Source: CAZHWT01 sp964536215
GTDB lineage: Bacteria > Patescibacteriota > CAZHWT01
NCBI GenBank assembly: GCA_964536215.1
Contig: CAZHWT010000049.1
Coordinates: 1 to 6,782, forward strand
Direction of reading: 5' to 3'
DNA length: 6,782 nt
Positions 5,440-6,782 of this stretch are shown one piece after another; position 1 is the first letter of the stretch; the number at the start of each line of letters is the position of its first letter. Under the pieces are notes generated by a model. It was given only the letters and a program-made list of their open reading frames with translations. It did not search any database and was not told the DNA's origin. The translations under genes were made by a program, and so were the position numbers.

Positions 5440-5973
5440 CTATTTTCTAAGAATAGTCTCCCACAACTTTTTATCCGCCTTCTTAGCTGTCAGATCAGTT
5501 CCCTCAGCGCTATTTGCCACCACCTTAGCCTGCGACACTTTTACCTCTACCTCGCCGTCTTTCTTGGCCTTAAAGACTATCTCTCCGACATACCCCTTAT
5601 CCGCCGGACCACTAAACGGCGCCACTGTTGCCTGCAGAAAACGAACCGTGCCGTTATCCTTATTAACCGCAATCGGGAAAATCTGCATATCAAACCTCCC
5701 CTTGGCATTCGACGTACTCACCACCTCCAAGATATCCGGAGGATAACTAAGCGTAATATCTACTGCATTAGCCGGCAAATCTGATCGCACCGCCACTCGC
5801 TCGGTCAATTCTTGCCCCGCCTCCACCTTCTGCGTACCCGGCTGAACTACAACCTCAGCATCACTCGGCTGCGTCACCGGCCAATACGCCAACACCCCCG
5901 CCGCCAACAACAGCACCACCACTACAGCTAGCCAAAGCCACTTATTCCTAATCATAAAACGCAACCGCATCAT
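5440..5973 (-). CDS. Membrane-anchored cohesin-like domain protein
   Basis: Seen: 177 residues from the ATG at 5973. A short basic N-terminus (R-L-R, R-N-K) precedes one strongly hydrophobic segment (W-L-W-L-A-V-V-V-V-L-L-L region, about residues 12-30). One beta-rich domain of about 125 residues follows. It shares its order of motifs with the cohesin-like domain of the 740-residue neighbour: A-V-D-I-T-L-S-Y-P, N-G-T-V-R-F-L-Q, G-Y-V-G-E-I-V-F-K-A-K and S-Q-A-K-V-V-A. The protein ends soon after the domain. Inferred: a paralogue of the neighbour's N-terminal domain, held outside the membrane by an uncleaved signal anchor. ATG codons at 5973, 5970 and 5955 are all possible starts; an extension to a TTG at 6006 is less likely because it adds a poorly suited leader. 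No Shine-Dalgarno sequence is visible. The 246-bp spacer to the next gene makes separate transcription likely. Its partner or ligand is unknown. Confidence 0.8.
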   Translation of the reverse strand: MMRLRFMIRNKWLWLAVVVVLLLAAGVLAYWPVTQPSDAEVVVQPGTQKVEAGQELTERVAVRSDLPANAVDITLSYPPDILEVVSTSNAKGRFDMQIFPIAVNKDNGTVRFLQATVAPFSGPADKGYVGEIVFKAKKDGEVEVKVSQAKVVANSAEGTDLTAKKADKKLWETILRK

Positions 5974-6102
5974 ATAGTTAATGCAAGCAATTCCAGACAA
6001 AAACAACTATGCTTGCCTACTCCAGTGTACACGCCCACACGGCCATACGTCTACCCGAAAATGAGCTGATTCGCGATTCGTCTATTCACTCATTCGGGGT
6101 GA

Positions 6103-6140
6103 ATCGAGAATCCCTATGTCAGATGTACCGATACGTCTAC
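6103..6140. repeat. 38-bp repeat, copy 1
   Basis: Begins ATCGAGAATCC and ends ATACGTCTAC. It matches 6595-6632 closely, with about six substitutions spread evenly. The tail ATACGTCTAC also occurs at 6045-6054, and its core CGTCTACTTAT recurs at 5231-5241. Confidence 0.6.
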
Positions 6141-6162
6141 TTATCGACAATGTTATTGGATA

Positions 6163-6186
6163 TTAGTTACTTAGTTACTTAGTTAC
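6163..6186. repeat. Three tandem TTAGTTAC units
   Basis: Three exact 8-bp copies in a row directly precede the first copy of the TACTTGG-starting block at 6184. Confidence 0.85.
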
Positions 6187-6268
6187 TTGGCTATTGGTTT
6201 GTTCGTTATTCGTTCCCGCAACCTGCACTTCATACTTCTACCTCTCCCTCTTGTCATTCTCGACCCGA
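6184..6268. repeat. Composite repeat block, copy 1
   Basis: Starts TACTTGGCT, runs through GTTCGTTATTCG, TTCCCG, GCACTTC and TACTTCTACCT, and ends TGTCATTCTCGACCCGA. The same order appears at 6494-6595, where the block is 17 bp longer mainly because of additional TTCG-containing words. Each copy is followed by a heptad array and then a GTGGTG box. Confidence 0.7.
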
Positions 6269-6286
6269 CCCCGATTAAATCGGGGT
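6268..6286. repeat. 9-bp-arm hairpin ACCCCGATT/AATCGGGGT
   Basis: The arms ACCCCGATT (6268-6276) and AATCGGGGT (6278-6286) are perfect complements around a single A, so in practice the loop opens to about five bases. TTT follows on the plus strand, but no plus-strand gene precedes it, so a terminator role is unsupported. Confidence 0.6.
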
Positions 6287-6339
6287 TTACGGTTTGCGGT
6301 TTGCGGTTTGCGATTAACGATTAACGATTAACGATTAAC
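6284..6339. repeat. Perfectly phased 8-unit heptad array
   Basis: Eight 7-bp words without any slip: one GGTTTAC, three GGTTTGC, then four GATTAAC. The word changes in the middle while the phase is kept, and the words share a G-x-T-T-x-x-C skeleton. Confidence 0.9.
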
Positions 6340-6346
6340 GTGATTT

Positions 6347-6363
6347 TGGCACTAGTGGTGCCA
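6347..6363. repeat. Hairpin TGGCAC/GTGCCA
   Basis: 6-bp arms surround the loop TAGTG, followed by a T-rich stretch. The sequence around it (TTTT, GGC, AGTGGTG) resembles the end of the window (TTTTAGCCAAGTGGTG at 6761-6776), which likewise follows a GATTAAC array, so it is probably the last element of the composite block. Confidence 0.55.
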
Positions 6364-6423
6364 TCTATTTTCTTGCGTCTTGAACCTTTATTTGTCATTT
6401 GGACTCTTACCCCTTGGCATTTA

Positions 6424-6454
6424 ACTTGCCTACTTGCCTACTCCCAACTTGCCT
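6424..6454. repeat. ACTTGCCT octamer repeats
   Basis: Two tandem copies at 6424-6439 and a third at 6447-6454. This is an 8-bp unit like the TTAGTTAC array at 6163. Confidence 0.8.
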
Positions 6455-6471
6455 ACTGTTATTAGCTACTT

Positions 6472-6486
6472 TCCGCCAGAGGCGGA
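6472..6486. repeat. Small G+C-rich hairpin TCCGCC/GGCGGA
   Basis: 6-bp perfect arms with an AGA loop, just before the second copy of the composite block. No T-run follows. Confidence 0.55.
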
Positions 6487-6493
6487 CAAGAGC

Positions 6494-6595
6494 TACTTGG
6501 CTTTTCGTTTGTTCGTTATTCGTCTATTCGTTATTCGTTCCCGTAACCCGCACTTCGTACTTCTACCTGCCCCTTTCCTGTCATTCTCGACCCGA
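6494..6595. repeat. Composite repeat block, copy 2
   Basis: Counterpart of 6184-6268 with an expanded TTCG-word section (TTCG at 6504, 6512, 6519, 6527 and 6534, alternating 8- and 7-bp steps). It ends in TGTCATTCTCGACCCGA like copy 1. Confidence 0.7.
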
Positions 6596-6603
6596 TCGAG
6601 AAT
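6583..6603. repeat. Hairpin ATTCTCGA/TCGAGAAT
   Basis: 8-bp perfect arms with the loop CCCGA, in the context TGTC-arm-arm-CC. This resembles the widespread palindromic intergenic repeats of the TCATTC...GAATCC type. Related sequence occurs at 6091-6113 and 6252-6268. Confidence 0.65.
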
Positions 6604-6632
6604 CCTTATGCCAAATATACCTATACGTGTAC
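6595..6632. repeat. 38-bp repeat, copy 2
   Basis: Close match to 6103-6140, with about six differences. It runs directly into the 12-bp tandem repeat at 6628. Confidence 0.6.
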
Positions 6633-6663
6633 GTACATGTGTACGTACATATGTACGTACATT
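6628..6663. repeat. Three tandem 12-bp units TGTACGTACATN
   Basis: Exact 12-bp period; only the last base of each unit varies (G, A, T). Every unit contains the palindromes GTACGTAC and TGTACGTACA. The period is a multiple of 3, so it makes an artificial open frame of repeating Tyr-Val-His residues. Confidence 0.85.
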
Positions 6664-6686
6664 AGCTTGTTCGGAAGAAACTTTAC

Positions 6687-6756
6687 GATTTACGATTTAC
6701 GATGAACGATTTGCAGCGAGCGATTAGCGATTAACGATTAACGATTAACGATTAAG
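6687..6756. repeat. Perfectly phased 10-unit heptad array
   Basis: Ten 7-bp words in one phase: two GATTTAC, GATGAAC, GATTTGC, AGCGAGC, GATTAGC, three GATTAAC and GATTAAG. A further related word (ACTTTAC) precedes it. It is the counterpart of the array at 6284-6339, and both end in GATTAAC runs. Confidence 0.88.
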
Positions 6757-6782
6757 AGAATTTTAGCCAAGTGGTGTTATGT

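Larger units (their letters stand above)
6007..6782. other. Gene-free repeat mosaic
   Basis: About 780 bp without a credible gene: open frames here are short and simply translate repeats (for example a Tyr-Val-His tetrapeptide pattern from a 12-bp repeat). The region contains tandem repeats with 7-, 8- and 12-bp units, several hairpins, and two versions of a composite block at about 6184-6363 and 6494-6782. The adjacent gene at 5440-5973 reads away from it, so any promoter for that gene lies at its left edge. Confidence 0.75.

Noticed and set aside
6399..6727. Two overlapping plus-strand open frames of 88 and 97 codons
   Set aside because: They translate repeats (Tyr-Val-His tetrapeptides, Ser-Arg-Pro-Asp-Arg-type peptide from a hairpin repeat) and have no ribosome-binding site or domain.
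5293..6782. CRISPR array
   Set aside because: The repeats are short tandem words or hairpins without regularly spaced unique spacers of constant length, and no cas gene is present.

Overview
The window looks like an assembled metagenome scaffold from an uncultured bacterium. It contains a run of 100 N flanked by identical 55-bp sequences. Short exported Ig-like and cohesin-like membrane proteins, a stand-alone four-helix-bundle gene, rarely visible Shine-Dalgarno sequences and word-like tandem repeats in spacers fit a Candidate Phyla Radiation (Patescibacteria) genome. That placement is an inference, because no rRNA or marker gene is present. TGA ends two intact genes, so UGA is a stop codon here; this argues against the Gracilibacteria/SR1 code.

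Layout, left to right. Positions 1-237 are a spacer with a small 7-bp-period repeat, a palindrome and a candidate promoter. Positions 238-1529 (+) encode an exported bactofilin-like beta-helix fused to a membrane domain; the gene is intact once the artificial gap is collapsed. Positions 1603-2052 (+) encode a four-helix-bundle (23S rRNA intervening-sequence type) protein, enclosed by 28-bp inverted repeats built from 7-bp words. A short palindrome covers the stop codons of this gene and of the convergent gene at 2059-2958 (-), a short-form 6-phosphogluconate dehydrogenase. Directly upstream of that gene, 12 bp away, is 2971-5193 (-), a large protein with a signal peptide, a cohesin-like domain, Ig-like domains, one membrane segment and an acidic tail. 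After a 245-bp spacer rich in ATTCG words comes 5440-5973 (-), a smaller membrane-anchored paralogue of the cohesin-like domain. From 6007 to the end I see no gene, only a dense mosaic of tandem repeats, hairpins and a duplicated composite block.

How the genes fit together. Three of the five genes encode cell-envelope proteins: one beta-helix and two cohesin-like adhesion modules. The dehydrogenase is a cytoplasmic pentose-phosphate enzyme that appears to be co-transcribed behind the large envelope gene, with no obvious functional link. The most unusual feature is the recurrence of strict 7-bp periodicity with different word sequences in several spacers, including the pair that brackets the four-helix-bundle gene and supplies its C-terminal codons.
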